Assembly (NCBI RefSeq): GCF_007904105.1
Contig: NZ_CP042325.1
Location: 1,240,001-1,304,000 of the forward strand
From: Corynebacterium sp. sy039
GTDB taxonomy: Bacteria; Actinomycetota; Actinomycetes; Mycobacteriales; Mycobacteriaceae
Direction of reading: 5' to 3'
Length of the DNA stretch: 64,000 nt
Shown here: piece after piece, positions 38,220-48,053 of the stretch
Numbering within the stretch: position 1 is the stretch's first letter
How the letters are laid out: the number at the start of each line of letters is the position of its first letter
The notes under the pieces: model-generated
The model's input: only the letters and a program-made list of their open reading frames with translations
Database searches by the model: none
Told to the model about the DNA's origin: nothing
Position numbers and translations under genes: made by a program

Positions 38220-38387
38220 TTTGCAAAACATTATGTCGTGCGTGAAAAACATTAGTGCCAACTATCCATCTTTACAAATCGCCTGGTTATCAGTATGTTT
38301 TTAAGCTACAAAGATGTAATACTCCACGCAAAGTTACTAGAATTTTTACATGCCATAACTATCGCCGATTAAAGAAACTTACTTTCC

Positions 38388-39125
38388 ATGTCATTATCCC
38401 CCATATCCAACACACAAAACGAGGCTGCAAGCATAGACGCGTTACTAGGATCTAATACCCCTACCCATCCCTATGAACTCAGAGCAATCGCAGTGTCTAC
38501 AATCAATGGGCGTGCTAGCATTGCCGGATCCTCGCAAAGTTTAGGCAATGCCACAGATACCCAATTATTACTTAGCCTGCGCACCTGGGCTGATGTTGTT
38601 ATTGTCGGGGCAGGAACTATACGCGCGGAGAACTATGGCGGTATCCAAGCACACAGGAAAACTGATACTCCTGCTCCTTTTGCGGTTCTGAGCAATAGCG
38701 GTGTGTTTGATTTTGATAGCAAGTTCGTCCATTCCTACACCACTGCACCCATTTTTTTACTCAGCAAAAATAATCCAGCGAACATAGCACAGGCTCAAAA
38801 ACTTAAACAACGTGGCTTAGAGGTACACAGGATAGATACGCATAATCCGCGGGAGATCATCGCAACACTACGACAACGTGGTTTTCGGAAAATGGTCTGC
38901 GAAGGTGGACCAAGCATTTATTCTTTATTCGCTGCACATAATTGCATAGATAAGTTCTATCTCACGCTTGATCCATGCATAAGCTCAGACGCCACTATGC
39001 TTTTTCCACCTTTATACACAGCAACCAGCGCTTCCTCTGCGCCCAGTACACGCATCTCTTTCGCGTTAGAACACTATCAAGCTACTTCAGACGGAATACT
39101 ATTTTTGCGCTATAAAAAGATCTAG
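38388..39125 (+). CDS. RibD C-terminal-domain reductase (pyrimidine reductase family)
   Basis: A 245-residue protein of the RibD_C/dihydrofolate-reductase-like fold. Family marks are RAIAVSTINGRASIAGSS, LLSLRTWADVVIVGAGTIRAENYG and the late CEGGPSIYSLFAA. It lacks the deaminase half of RibD, so it is a stand-alone reductase; M. tuberculosis Rv2671 occupies the same position before aftC. It probably uses NADPH on a pyrimidine or pterin; role in riboflavin synthesis is not certain. Plus strand, 64 nt before aftC. Confidence 0.88.
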   Translation: MSLSPISNTQNEAASIDALLGSNTPTHPYELRAIAVSTINGRASIAGSSQSLGNATDTQLLLSLRTWADVVIVGAGTIRAENYGGIQAHRKTDTPAPFAVLSNSGVFDFDSKFVHSYTTAPIFLLSKNNPANIAQAQKLKQRGLEVHRIDTHNPREIIATLRQRGFRKMVCEGGPSIYSLFAAHNCIDKFYLTLDPCISSDATMLFPPLYTATSASSAPSTRISFALEHYQATSDGILFLRYKKI

Positions 39126-39189
39126 AAATTTTATTACTTTCGAGCGTATCGCACTCCCTACGTCGCAGCACTATGGTAGCGTCTGCCTA

Positions 39190-40470
39190 GTGGTAGAAGC
39201 TCTTAGAAAACGTCTTAGTACAGTGTGGGTCAGTCAAAGCCGAGCTACAACAACGCTAACAACACTGCCCTTAGATACCTCAAAGTTCGATGTCATAGGC
39301 AATGCAGCGCTATGGCCTATTGCCATATTCACCCTACTTCATCGCTATTTCATCCTCTGCGTCAATGGGAACACCACCGATGACTTCTCTACTGTCTACA
39401 ATGCCGTACGACGCAGCATAGAAGGCGTTGCGGTCTATTCCGAGAACTACTATTTTGTTGATCCACATTATCTCTATAATCCAGGTGCTACCCTACTGTT
39501 AACACCGGTTGCATTACTAAGCGACGCTTCACTGGCACGTTTGCTGTTCATCTTGGTGAATATGCTCGCCATCATTTTTGCCATTGGGTTTCTCCTTAAG
39601 AGTTTTGCAGGCTATCGCCTCTCGTCCCTTTTCTTCCCAGCAGCTCTCATTGTTGCTTTTCATACCGAAGCAGTACGTAACACCATTGTTTTTGGCAATA
39701 TCAATGGCATACTTTTGCTCGCACTAACTACATTTTTGTGGGCGCAGTGGAAAAACAAGGAAATCATTGCAGGCATTATTATCGGACTAGCAATCCTTGT
39801 TAAACCCTTATTCCTGCCGTTGCTTTTCATTCCTTTTATCAAGGTGCAGTGGAAAACCATTGTGCTCGGTATTGCAGTACCCGTCCTGATGAACCTGATT
39901 GCTTGGAATATCATCCCACAGGCAGGAGACTATCTCAGCATTGTTACTCCATATTTAGGGGAAGTACGCAATTATGCCAATTCATCTTTAGCAGGTGTGT
40001 TCGTGTATTTTGGATTCCCAGAATGGATACACAAAATCGCCTTTGCGTTCTTTGCGCTTGTCATTATCGCAGGGCTATTCTTCTTGTTACGCATTCGGGA
40101 AAAGCAACCACTTGAGTGGGCTATCTATACAACTAGTTTGCTCCTGACTGGTGTTTTTCTCTTGTCTTCACTCGGGCAGATGTACTATTCGCTTTTCCTT
40201 TTCCCACTGGTGTTCACTATTGCCAAAAAAGGCTCTATCGTCGCCAATCCTGTGGCATGGATTGCTTTCTATCTATGCTTAAGCGCTGACCTATGGGAAT
40301 CAGACGAGTGGTTTAATTTTGGTCATTGGTTTGTTACTGTCCAAGCAACCCTCGCGTGGGCTTTGCTCATTATCGTAATCAGTATTACTGCTATTTATTG
40401 GTACTATTCAGAAAATCCTACAATGAAGAAAGGGAGCAAAGAAACACATGACCAAGTTCCAATTTCTTAG
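39190..40470 (+). CDS. aftC: Alpha-(1->3) arabinofuranosyltransferase AftC
   Basis: Adds branching arabinose residues to arabinogalactan and lipoarabinomannan using decaprenyl-phospho-arabinose, on the outer membrane-leaflet side. The 426-residue protein has about ten membrane helices and an acidic pair (Asp64/Asp65) in NTTDDFSTVYNAVRR in the first outside loop, as in GT-C enzymes, plus the family block DPHYLYNPGATLLLTP. Order ribD-like, aftC, msrB, hemQ equals Rv2671-Rv2676c, which supports AftC over other GT87 members. Start GTG 39190; a later start is possible since the first 35 residues are polar. Its end overlaps msrB by 23 nt. Confidence 0.88.
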   Translation: MVEALRKRLSTVWVSQSRATTTLTTLPLDTSKFDVIGNAALWPIAIFTLLHRYFILCVNGNTTDDFSTVYNAVRRSIEGVAVYSENYYFVDPHYLYNPGATLLLTPVALLSDASLARLLFILVNMLAIIFAIGFLLKSFAGYRLSSLFFPAALIVAFHTEAVRNTIVFGNINGILLLALTTFLWAQWKNKEIIAGIIIGLAILVKPLFLPLLFIPFIKVQWKTIVLGIAVPVLMNLIAWNIIPQAGDYLSIVTPYLGEVRNYANSSLAGVFVYFGFPEWIHKIAFAFFALVIIAGLFFLLRIREKQPLEWAIYTTSLLLTGVFLLSSLGQMYYSLFLFPLVFTIAKKGSIVANPVAWIAFYLCLSADLWESDEWFNFGHWFVTVQATLAWALLIIVISITAIYWYYSENPTMKKGSKETHDQVPIS

Positions 40471-40855
40471 CGACGCCCAGTGGCGGGAACGGCTTAGCGC
40501 AGAAGAATATCGTGTACTGCGCCAAGCAGGAACTGAAGCACCACATACTGGCGAATATACCAATACCACCGCAGAAGGCATTTACTCATGTCGTGGTTGC
40601 AATACGGAATTGTTTAGATCAACAGAAAAATTCGATTCGCATTGTGGCTGGCCTTCATTCTTCTCTCCTCTTGCCGGCGATAAAATAATTGAACGAGAAG
40701 ATACTTCTTTAGGTATGGTGCGCACAGAGGTACTATGTGCAACTTGTGGCAGTCACCTTGGACACGTATTTTCTGGTGAGGGTTATGATACTCCCACAGA
40801 TTTGCGCTATTGCATTAACTCAATATCACTAAAATTTGCCGAAGGCGAAGTATAA
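40448..40855 (+). CDS. msrB: Peptide methionine-(R)-sulfoxide reductase
   Basis: Repairs R-form methionine sulfoxide in proteins. The 135-residue protein has the structural-zinc cysteine pairs Cys48/Cys51 (SCRGCN) and Cys97/Cys100 (CATCG), the HCGWPSF block with candidate resolving Cys66, and catalytic Cys122 in RYCINS. It overlaps the end of aftC by 23 nt and is followed by a strong terminator. Confidence 0.96.
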   Translation: MTKFQFLSDAQWRERLSAEEYRVLRQAGTEAPHTGEYTNTTAEGIYSCRGCNTELFRSTEKFDSHCGWPSFFSPLAGDKIIEREDTSLGMVRTEVLCATCGSHLGHVFSGEGYDTPTDLRYCINSISLKFAEGEV

Positions 40856-40856
40856 G

Positions 40857-40885
40857 AAAAGGGCGGAAACATTTTCCGCCCTTTT
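40857..40885. terminator. Bidirectional terminator between msrB and hemQ
   Basis: A perfect 13-bp stem (AAAAGGGCGGAAA / TTTCCGCCCTTTT) with a 3-nt loop CAT. A- and T-runs flank it on both sides, so it can stop both converging genes. Confidence 0.95.
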
Positions 40886-40904
40886 CCATATCCCAGCATA
40901 TTTA

Positions 40905-41609
40905 TTAAGGAAGTACGTCGATAAGCTCTTTAATATCTGCTACTCGACGCCCAGTAAAGAATGGTATTTCTTCCCGAACGTGCAAACGTGCTTCGGTGTA
41001 GCGCATTTTGTGCATCAAATCCACAATTCGATGCAATTCTTGCGCCTCGAAAGCAAGAATCCACTCATAGTCTCCTAAAGCAAAACCAGGAACCGTATTT
41101 GCGCGTACATCTGGAAAATCACGCGCAGCTTGACCATGTTCAGCTAGAATACGACGACGCTTCTGCGCATCCATGACATACCAATCATAAGAACGTACAA
41201 ATGGGTAGACAGTAACCCAATTACCTGGCTGCTCACCCATGATGAATGATGGCAAATGTGATTTATTAAACTCACTTGGTCGGTGCAAAGCATTTCCGAT
41301 CCAAAAAACTTCACTTACCTGCCCCAAAACAGTATCGCGACGGAACTCATTAAAAACTTTCTGCAACTGATCAAATTCAGTTGCATACCACCAAATGAGG
41401 AAATCTGCTTCTGCACGACAACCGGTAATATCATAAACACCACGAACTGTCACAACAGCGTCATCGCTGATACGAGAGAAAAAATCACGAGCTTGCTGGA
41501 TAATTTCTGTACGCTCAGTCCCCAAAGCACCAGGAATAATCTTAAACGCTGCCCATTGAGAGTAGCATTGGCGGGAATTTAATTCATCGAAATCTAGCTT
41601 TTCAGCCAC
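40905..41609 (-). CDS. hemQ: Coproheme decarboxylase (chlorite-dismutase fold)
   Basis: Last step of coproporphyrin-dependent heme synthesis: two decarboxylations of coproheme to heme b with hydrogen peroxide. The 234-residue protein keeps the key residues at the exact C. diphtheriae numbers: distal His118 (KSHLP), catalytic Tyr135 (TVYPF) and proximal His158 (AEHGQ). The remaining core WWYATEFDQLQKVFNEFR and MRYTEARLHVREEIPFFTGRR are also as in actinobacterial enzymes. Monocistronic or first gene; it has a 222-nt upstream region shared with DUF3000. Confidence 0.96.
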   Translation of the reverse strand: MAEKLDFDELNSRQCYSQWAAFKIIPGALGTERTEIIQQARDFFSRISDDAVVTVRGVYDITGCRAEADFLIWWYATEFDQLQKVFNEFRRDTVLGQVSEVFWIGNALHRPSEFNKSHLPSFIMGEQPGNWVTVYPFVRSYDWYVMDAQKRRRILAEHGQAARDFPDVRANTVPGFALGDYEWILAFEAQELHRIVDLMHKMRYTEARLHVREEIPFFTGRRVADIKELIDVLP

Positions 41610-41831
41610 GATAGTAACCTTTCCATCGGATCGCGTATTGAGCTTTGCATTAAGCTAATACTCACTGTTATCCATCATAAGTTGGATAATGACGTTTTTT
41701 CATCATCAATCACAGTGATTTTTTTCTCTTATTTGCATTCCGTTCATCGTTGCTCATCTTTTATCATGTACCACCTAGCTTATTCGGCGCGCCTTCGCAT
41801 TTTCGCTCCTCAAACATAGTTAGCTATTTTT

Positions 41832-42464
41832 GTGACTGAATCTCGTGCAACGTCGTCGATAGTACCCCGCCTCGCGCAACCTGTTGAATCGGAAAACACT
41901 CCTGATGAATTTTTGCGCGCAACTGAGTCCATGCACCACGCACATCTGCGTCCGGAGATTAGCCTGAGCACGATTCGCCCGCCACGTAAACTAGCAACTT
42001 TTAGCCACGCTATTGGGTTAGAAATCACCAAACAAAGTGCCGAAATAGAATCTCACCCTGATGAAGGCAATGAAGGTGATGCCTTTGGGCGGTTGATCTT
42101 ACTCTATGATCCTCGTTCAGAAGACACATGGGAAGGTTCCATGCGCTTGGTGGCATATATTCAAGCAGATATGGACGATTCTGTTGCCAATGATCCGCTA
42201 TTACCTGATGTTGCCTGGCAATGGCTTACGGAATCTCTCGAGCAAACACAAGCGCCTTTCTCCAACCTTGGCGGCACTGTTACCTCAACTACCTCAGTAC
42301 GCTTTGGCGATATCGGTGGTCTGCCACGAGCTTATCAAGTAGAAATGCGAGCCAGTTGGACTCCGGCTGAAGAGAATCTAGAAAATCATGTTCGAGCTTT
42401 TGCAGAAGTCCTTGCTAATGTCGCCGGCCTACCGCCAGAGGGCGTAACCGTTTTAGGCGCATAA
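41832..42464 (+). CDS. DUF3000-family protein
   Basis: A 210-residue acidic protein of the actinobacterial DUF3000 family, beginning at GTG 41832. No signal peptide or membrane segment is visible. Recognisable parts are IRPPRKLATFSHAIGLEI, GRLILLYDPRSEDTWEGSMRLVAYIQADMD-type sequence in the middle and SNLGGTVTSTTSVRFGDIGG towards the end. The function is unknown. It occupies the place of Rv2680 near hemQ and dxs. Confidence 0.88.
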   Translation: MTESRATSSIVPRLAQPVESENTPDEFLRATESMHHAHLRPEISLSTIRPPRKLATFSHAIGLEITKQSAEIESHPDEGNEGDAFGRLILLYDPRSEDTWEGSMRLVAYIQADMDDSVANDPLLPDVAWQWLTESLEQTQAPFSNLGGTVTSTTSVRFGDIGGLPRAYQVEMRASWTPAEENLENHVRAFAEVLANVAGLPPEGVTVLGA

Positions 42465-42474
42465 GAGATAAGAA

Positions 42475-42507
42475 AATGTCGGGAGAAATTGCTTTGCTCC
42501 CGACATT
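42475..42507. terminator. Bidirectional terminator between DUF3000 gene and dxs
   Basis: AATGTCGGGAG and CTCCCGACATT form a perfect 11-bp stem with an 11-nt loop, followed by ATTATTT on the plus strand. It lies between convergent genes. Confidence 0.92.
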
Positions 42508-42508
42508 A

Positions 42509-44428
42509 TTATTTCATTTCATCAGCCCACTTCTTGATTGAGTCAGCAATTCCAGCAGCATCAAGACCTACTTGTTTTAATAATTCGTTGCGGCTGGCAT
42601 GCAAAGGGAAAAATTGTGGGAAAGCCAAATGCCGCACCGGTATATCACTATTGGCCTCAGCAAGGGCTTGAGCAAATAATGATCCCACGCCACCATGCAA
42701 CATAGCATCTTCCACAGTGACGATGAGGTCATATTGCTGGGCAAAAGAAACCAGATCAGTGGATACAGGAATAACCCAGCGTGGATCGACGACAGTAATG
42801 TTTAATCCAGAATGAGCAAGTTCACTGCATGCGGCCATGACATTTGTTGCCATCGCTCCAATGGCAACAATCAAAATTGCTGGAGATGTTTTCTTGCTTT
42901 CTGCGGTTTTTTTATCATCGTGGCAAGAAGAATGAATAATCTCTGCACCGTCGCTCAGCACTTCTATTGCTGGGATTTCCTGAGGTAAATCTCCTTTAGG
43001 AAAACGCACAATTGTAGGTGCTGGCACAGTGACAGCCTCTCGGAATAGTACCTTGAGCTGGGCACCATCACGAGGAGCAGCGACCCGTACTCGTGGAATC
43101 AAACCTGCTATTGCAAAATCCCACACACCATTGTGGCTTGCACCATCAGAGCCGGTAACTCCTGCACGGTCAAGCACTAATGTTACTGGTAAGTCTAAGA
43201 GCGCAACGTCCATGAGCAGTTGGTCGAAAGCTCGGTTGAGGAACGTAGAATATAACGCAACCACTGGATGCAATCCTGCTAGAGCCATTCCTGCAGCAGA
43301 AGTCAGCGCATGTTGCTCAGCAATACCGACGTCAAAAAAACGCTCTGGGTATTTCTCTCCAAAAGGAGCCAATCCTGTAGGACCAGACATTGCCGCAGTG
43401 ATGGCCACAATATCTTCTCGTTCTTGGCCAAGGGCAAGAAGTTCTTTGCTAAAGACCTGAGTCCAACCAGGATTCTTAGCACCAATTGGCTCTCCAGTCT
43501 TAGGATCAATGACACCGGTAGCGTGCATAAGCTCTGCTTCATCATTTTCTGCAGGTAAATATCCGCGCCCCTTCTCGGTAACCACATGAACAATAATCGG
43601 CCCGTGATAGGCACGAGCATACTGCAAGGCTGATTCCACAGCCCCAACATCATGACCATCCACAGGACCGACGTATTTCATGCCTAAATCAGAAAACATT
43701 TCTGTTGGAATAACAGTGGATTTGACGCCTTCTTTTACAGCATGGAGTGCCTCAAAGGCGCGTTCGCCTAACCAACCTAAAGACTTAAGGGTTTCTTTTC
43801 CTTGCGCCATGAGTCGGTCATAGAGTGGTTGGGTACGTATTTTGCGAAGTCCTGCCAGGTTTTCTGCCAAACCACCAATAGTTGGGGAATAGCTACGGCC
43901 ATTATCATTGACGATAACCACGACATTGCGATCTTTTCCTGTGGCGATGTTATTGAGTGCTTCCCAGCACATACCACCAGTAAGCGCCCCATCGCCTACG
44001 ACAACAGCTACGTTACGATCATGCTCACCTTTAATCTGGAAGGCTTTTGCTAAACCATCACCATAGCTAAGAGCAGCAGATGCATGAGAAGATTCTGTCC
44101 AGTCATGTTCGCTTTCTTCACGACACGTATACCCCGACAATCCATCTTTTTGCCTTAATGTATCAAAATCGGCAGCGCGACCAGTTAAAATCTTGTGCAC
44201 ATAGGATTGGTGAGAAGTATCAAAAATAATTGGATCATGTGGTGACTCAAAAACACGATGTATAGCTACACTCAACTCCACGACGCCAAGGTTAGGACCT
44301 AGATGTCCACCTGTTGCAGATACTTTTTCGACAAGAAAATAACGTATTTCATCAACAAGTGTGGCGATTTCCTCAGCTGTTAATGCTTTTAGATCCGCCG
44401 GAGAGTTAATTCTGCTGAGAATTTCCAT
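42509..44428 (-). CDS. dxs: 1-deoxy-D-xylulose-5-phosphate synthase
   Basis: Thiamine-diphosphate enzyme that starts the MEP isoprenoid pathway from pyruvate and glyceraldehyde-3-phosphate. The 639-residue protein has the ThDP-binding motif [15 protein letters not shown]...VNDNG, the substrate loop YVGPVDGHD, and the pyrimidine domain with [22 protein letters not shown] and [19 protein letters not shown] short inserted polar stretch ([14 protein letters not shown], about 500-515) lies before the C-terminal domain. It feeds decaprenyl phosphate for the cell-wall glycosyltransferases of this region. Confidence 0.96.
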   Translation of the reverse strand: MEILSRINSPADLKALTAEEIATLVDEIRYFLVEKVSATGGHLGPNLGVVELSVAIHRVFESPHDPIIFDTSHQSYVHKILTGRAADFDTLRQKDGLSGYTCREESEHDWTESSHASAALSYGDGLAKAFQIKGEHDRNVAVVVGDGALTGGMCWEALNNIATGKDRNVVVIVNDNGRSYSPTIGGLAENLAGLRKIRTQPLYDRLMAQGKETLKSLGWLGERAFEALHAVKEGVKSTVIPTEMFSDLGMKYVGPVDGHDVGAVESALQYARAYHGPIIVHVVTEKGRGYLPAENDEAELMHATGVIDPKTGEPIGAKNPGWTQVFSKELLALGQEREDIVAITAAMSGPTGLAPFGEKYPERFFDVGIAEQHALTSAAGMALAGLHPVVALYSTFLNRAFDQLLMDVALLDLPVTLVLDRAGVTGSDGASHNGVWDFAIAGLIPRVRVAAPRDGAQLKVLFREAVTVPAPTIVRFPKGDLPQEIPAIEVLSDGAEIIHSSCHDDKKTAESKKTSPAILIVAIGAMATNVMAACSELAHSGLNITVVDPRWVIPVSTDLVSFAQQYDLIVTVEDAMLHGGVGSLFAQALAEANSDIPVRHLAFPQFFPLHASRNELLKQVGLDAAGIADSIKKWADEMK

Positions 44429-44579
44429 GCTTTACGTTGAGCATCCTTCCATCATGTTTTTGCAATGTTTTTGCGCCACACGTACTTTTTATTCTTTTCC
44501 TTTATTTATATTCATTACATTCATTGCCACATCTTACTCCTTGTAGCGTGAAGTGACGCAATCGCTCTTAAGCTATTGC

Positions 44580-45839
44580 TCAATCCTGCTGTGTACCAGG
44601 CTCGATAAGTGCTAAACACTCAAAATGATGAGTTGCCGGGAAAGCATTAAAGAGCACTATTTCGCATACTCGATAACCACCAGCTATCCATGCCTTAAGA
44701 TCGCGAGCGAAAGTTGCAGGATCACACCCAATGTGGATTGCTAGTTGAGGAGATGCTGCAGCAATAGCAGACACAACATGATCACCAGCACCTACTCGCG
44801 GTGGATCCGAGATCACAATATCAGGACTAGGTAATTGTCCTAGTGCTTGTTCTACTGGCATCGAGTGGAAGACAACATGGGAATTGTCATCGCCTTCCTC
44901 CTCAAAAGCACTCTCGCCTGCGCGTACAGATTGCGCTGAGGCCTCTACAGAATGAACAGAGACAGCTGTGTCTACAGCATCGAGTATCCCCGGTACAAAA
45001 GCACCCACGCCACCATAAAGATCCCATGCAACAAGGTGATTACTGTGCTGTTTTTGTTCACACCACGTGCTAATCCATTGCTTAATCTGGTGTGTATAAG
45101 CGGTAGTAGCATTCTTATGCGCTTGCCAGAAAGCAGTAGCAGGGATCGTAAAGTTACGTTCTTCCTCATCCCCTACATACTGCACAACAGTGTCACTACC
45201 AGCTATTACTTTTGTAATCTTTTCACTGCGTCGTCCGCGAGGTGCTTTAGAGATTTCGACGATACTACGCTGTCCTTCATCATCAACAACCACAATCACT
45301 TCTGATCCAGGTGTAAAACGATAAGAGGTGATGTCGTCAAGCAATCCTGGTACTGCTTGAGAGCATGGATAGTCTGTCACTACTTCCCGAGAATGCACAA
45401 GGCGCACCCCGGCGCGACCTTGTGTATCTGTACCGAGACGCATACGAGTTCGCCACTGTGTTGTGAGACCAAAATCATGCACAGAAATTGGTGGGAGAGG
45501 ATCTATCTGGGCAAGTCTAGAGAGTTGATCTCGCAAAATTTGTTCTTTAAGTTCTAGTTCCTTCTCTGGTTTCACAGCACTCAAGTCGCAGCAGCCGCCT
45601 CCATGCTGCGCTGCTTCACAGCGATGCTTCGTACGCAGAGCAGAGGGTACCTCTATGTTGAGCAGCTGTGCACGGGCAAAGTTTTTCTTCTTTTGCGTGA
45701 TCTCCACAAGGACTTCGTCGCCAGGAAAGGCACTTTTTACAAAAACGACCTGTCCGTCTAGGAGGCCGATCCCTTCCCCACCATGTGCCATGCGCTCAAT
45801 GCGCAACGTATGGCGGGTACCCTTTTCATATGTAGTCAT
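44580..45839 (-). CDS. TRAM-domain RNA (uracil-5-)methyltransferase, TrmA/RumA family
   Basis: A 419-residue SAM-dependent methyltransferase. It begins with a TRAM RNA-binding domain (about 5-65), has a Cys-rich segment HRCEAAQHGGGCCDLS that in RumA proteins carries an iron-sulfur cluster (incomplete here to judge), a SAM-binding motif WDLYGGVGAF, motif IV SDPPRVGAG, and the catalytic Cys in HIGCDPATFARDL. Target uracil (rRNA or tRNA) cannot be told. Its start shares a TAATG junction with the DUF3710 stop (45838-45842), so it is translationally coupled. Confidence 0.9.
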   Translation of the reverse strand: MTTYEKGTRHTLRIERMAHGGEGIGLLDGQVVFVKSAFPGDEVLVEITQKKKNFARAQLLNIEVPSALRTKHRCEAAQHGGGCCDLSAVKPEKELELKEQILRDQLSRLAQIDPLPPISVHDFGLTTQWRTRMRLGTDTQGRAGVRLVHSREVVTDYPCSQAVPGLLDDITSYRFTPGSEVIVVVDDEGQRSIVEISKAPRGRRSEKITKVIAGSDTVVQYVGDEEERNFTIPATAFWQAHKNATTAYTHQIKQWISTWCEQKQHSNHLVAWDLYGGVGAFVPGILDAVDTAVSVHSVEASAQSVRAGESAFEEEGDDNSHVVFHSMPVEQALGQLPSPDIVISDPPRVGAGDHVVSAIAAASPQLAIHIGCDPATFARDLKAWIAGGYRVCEIVLFNAFPATHHFECLALIEPGTQQD

Positions 45840-46678
45840 TACGTGTTTTCCTGCGCCTGATTGTGGTTTGCTTGACGACGCTTAAGCTCAGCTTGTACTT
45901 GCTGAGCAAGAGCTTCTGGCAACCCTACAGGAAGTGGTTCTCCTGCCATAATCGGTTGTGAACCGCGATACACAAATGTACGAGCAATTACTTCACGCGC
46001 CAACTCAACCATTTCTGACTCGTACTCTACGGGGCAAGCTACTGTTATACGCAACATCCAGCGTGATTTTTCTACGCCGATGACACGAACGACCCCCTTA
46101 GCATCTGCTGCCCGACCGACGACTTCCCGCCCCCACGGTCCCATATGTATTTGGGCAGTCAATCCATCGTTGCGCATTCCCTCTGCGATTTCTTTAGCAG
46201 CTTTACGCCATTGTCCACCGGAGGTAGGAGCAGCGAAAGCTGCCGGAGTTAATCTGCCATAGGGGGTGAGAATATGCAGCATTTTGGGTCCTTGGTCATT
46301 CATCTCAACTTGCACCTCTGCATCTTGAGGCAGAGTGATAACCATTGAACCGAGATTAAGGGCATGTCCACCAAAATCTGAAAAATCAAAGTCCTCATAT
46401 TTCATGCTGTCGCCGTCGAAAGGCCCTTCAGCACCGAGATGGAAAGTTTGTTCCGCTGTTTCTTGCACGTTCTGGATGTCTGCGTCAGCTTTGTCTTTAC
46501 GCTCTGTATTCTCTGCTGCAGTTACTGCATCTGATGTGCTTGTTCCCTCTTGGGGCTGTGATTCAGCGGAATCAGTTAATGACTCGGGGTGGTTCTTCGT
46601 CGTACGTTCGCTGTGAGCATCAGGATGATTATCAGTCTTTTCCTGGTTCTTATCCTTAAAAAAACGCCACAATGCCAT
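45839..46678 (-). CDS. DUF3710-family protein
   Basis: A 279-residue protein of unknown function. It has a basic N-terminus MALWRFFKDKNQ, a low-complexity polar/acidic stretch to about residue 95, and the conserved DUF3710 part from about 100 (LNLGSMVITLPQDAEVQVE, GPWGREVVGRA, VIGVEKSRWMLRITV). It follows dut by 66 nt and overlaps the methyltransferase start by one base. This order equals Rv2696c next to dut Rv2697c. Confidence 0.88.
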   Translation of the reverse strand: MALWRFFKDKNQEKTDNHPDAHSERTTKNHPESLTDSAESQPQEGTSTSDAVTAAENTERKDKADADIQNVQETAEQTFHLGAEGPFDGDSMKYEDFDFSDFGGHALNLGSMVITLPQDAEVQVEMNDQGPKMLHILTPYGRLTPAAFAAPTSGGQWRKAAKEIAEGMRNDGLTAQIHMGPWGREVVGRAADAKGVVRVIGVEKSRWMLRITVACPVEYESEMVELAREVIARTFVYRGSQPIMAGEPLPVGLPEALAQQVQAELKRRQANHNQAQENT

Positions 46679-46744
46679 AATGTGCTCCTTAACTTATTGT
46701 GGTTCTAGCATGCCAAAAGCAAGTGCTGTACTGCTGTTTTTATC

Positions 46745-47224
46745 TCACTTGATCCCTGTGGAACCATAACCATCTGCACCACGTACAGTGGCATCTAATT
46801 CATCAACTTCGATAAAATCAACGAGTTCTACTTTCTGAACCACTAACTGTGCAATACGTTGTCCACGCTCAATTTCAATAGGTGTATGCGGATCAAGATT
46901 GATCAGGCATACTTTTATCTCTCCACGATAGTCTGCATCGATAGTGCCTGGAGTATTAACAATGCTTAGTCCTTCTTTCCATGCGCGACCTGACCGGGGA
47001 TGAATTAACCCAACGGTTCCCAGTGGTAGTGCAATGGCAATTCCTGTCCCAACTAAAACACGTTGACCAGGTTCAATGCTAATAGTTTCTGTAGAGTACA
47101 AATCAACTCCAGCATCGCCACGATGGGCGCGAACCGGAATAGGTAATTCTGTATCAAGACGACGAATCTGGACTGAGTCTATCTTCTGGTTTATTTTCTG
47201 ATCTTTTTCCATAGCATTATTCAT
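46745..47224 (-). CDS. dut: Deoxyuridine 5'-triphosphate nucleotidohydrolase
   Basis: Hydrolyses dUTP to dUMP and pyrophosphate. The 159-residue trimeric-type dUTPase has the five motifs: [42 protein letters not shown] and the C-terminal ADGYGSTG. It heads the dut-DUF3710-methyltransferase unit on the minus strand. A 15-bp dyad lies 120 nt upstream. Confidence 0.96.
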   Translation of the reverse strand: MNNAMEKDQKINQKIDSVQIRRLDTELPIPVRAHRGDAGVDLYSTETISIEPGQRVLVGTGIAIALPLGTVGLIHPRSGRAWKEGLSIVNTPGTIDADYRGEIKVCLINLDPHTPIEIERGQRIAQLVVQKVELVDFIEVDELDATVRGADGYGSTGIK

Positions 47225-47344
47225 AGCACTTACTACCTTAGCGCTTGTCGCTTATGCATATCATGTTGAGCATAAACATGAACCATATCAGCAGCTCATC
47301 AGTTGAATTACGCAAAATATAAAAGATCCCGACCCGCTATAAGC

Positions 47345-47359
47345 TCGACATGATGTCGA
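47345..47359. promoter_or_regulatory. Perfect dyad TCGACAT-G-ATGTCGA
   Basis: A 7-bp perfect inverted repeat with one central base sits in the 265-nt divergent region between dut and the DUF1801 gene. It is too short for a terminator and looks like an operator. It resembles but does not match the actinobacterial LexA box TCGAAC-N4-GTTCGA. Confidence 0.4.
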
Positions 47360-47489
47360 CGTTAGCGCTACCTACTGTGCAAGCGTTGAACCAACTGTTT
47401 TTCTCAAAATCAGATAATCTAGCATGTGATTGTGTTTCTGATAAGCGTTTAAGAAGCGCAGAAGATCACGTAAAAGGAGCAAAAGAATA

Positions 47490-47924
47490 ATGGCTGTACA
47501 GCACTGGCAGAATGGTCAAGATTTAGCAGAGTTCTTCGCCCCCGTACTCGAGCGTATAGCCGATGAACAGCAACGGCGTCTTGCGCTCGAGGTACTTGAG
47601 TGGGTTCATAACGCCTATCCGCAATTGGATATCCGCATAGCATGGAATCAGCCTATTTTTACACACCACGGAACTTTTATCATTGGCTTTTCCTATGCCA
47701 AACACCATATGGCTGTTTCGCCAGAACAAGCTGGAATTGCTAAGTTCGCTGCGGATTTTGACAAAGCAAAACTCTCTCATACCACAATGTTAGTTCGTGT
47801 CCCTTGGCCTAGTGCCAAGACTATTACACAAGCGCATTGCGATGATATGGCTGTAGAACTAATCGGGAAAATGATTGAATTCAATATAAAAGACAAAGAA
47901 GGATACAGTAATTTTTGGCGTTAA
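47490..47924 (+). CDS. DUF1801/YdhG-like protein
   Basis: A 144-residue protein of the DUF1801 (YdhG/YjhX, iron-chaperone-like) fold, with VLEWVHNAYPQLDIRIAWNQPIF and GFSYAKHHMAVSPEQAG typical of this group. The biochemical role of these proteins is poorly known; some relatives were called frataxin-like. It is a single plus-strand gene inserted between dut and DUF3093, a place where the mycobacterial order has no gene. An AAGGAG site lies just before the ATG. Confidence 0.8.
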   Translation: MAVQHWQNGQDLAEFFAPVLERIADEQQRRLALEVLEWVHNAYPQLDIRIAWNQPIFTHHGTFIIGFSYAKHHMAVSPEQAGIAKFAADFDKAKLSHTTMLVRVPWPSAKTITQAHCDDMAVELIGKMIEFNIKDKEGYSNFWR

Positions 47925-48053
47925 ATCTTCGCTATCGCCGGTAACTCCTATAGAGCCTCTAAGAGCAATGATTCTGTAGGGTTCAAGTGTGTTGCCAAAA
48001 ACATTCTTGTTGATCGTTTTTGCCTCATTCATCGTTAAAGTAGACTAAAAGAC

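Noticed and set aside
47345..47359. Possible LexA (SOS) box upstream of dut.
   Set aside because: TCGACAT-G-ATGTCGA lacks the TCGAAC half-site and has 15 instead of 16 bases; kept only as an unassigned dyad.
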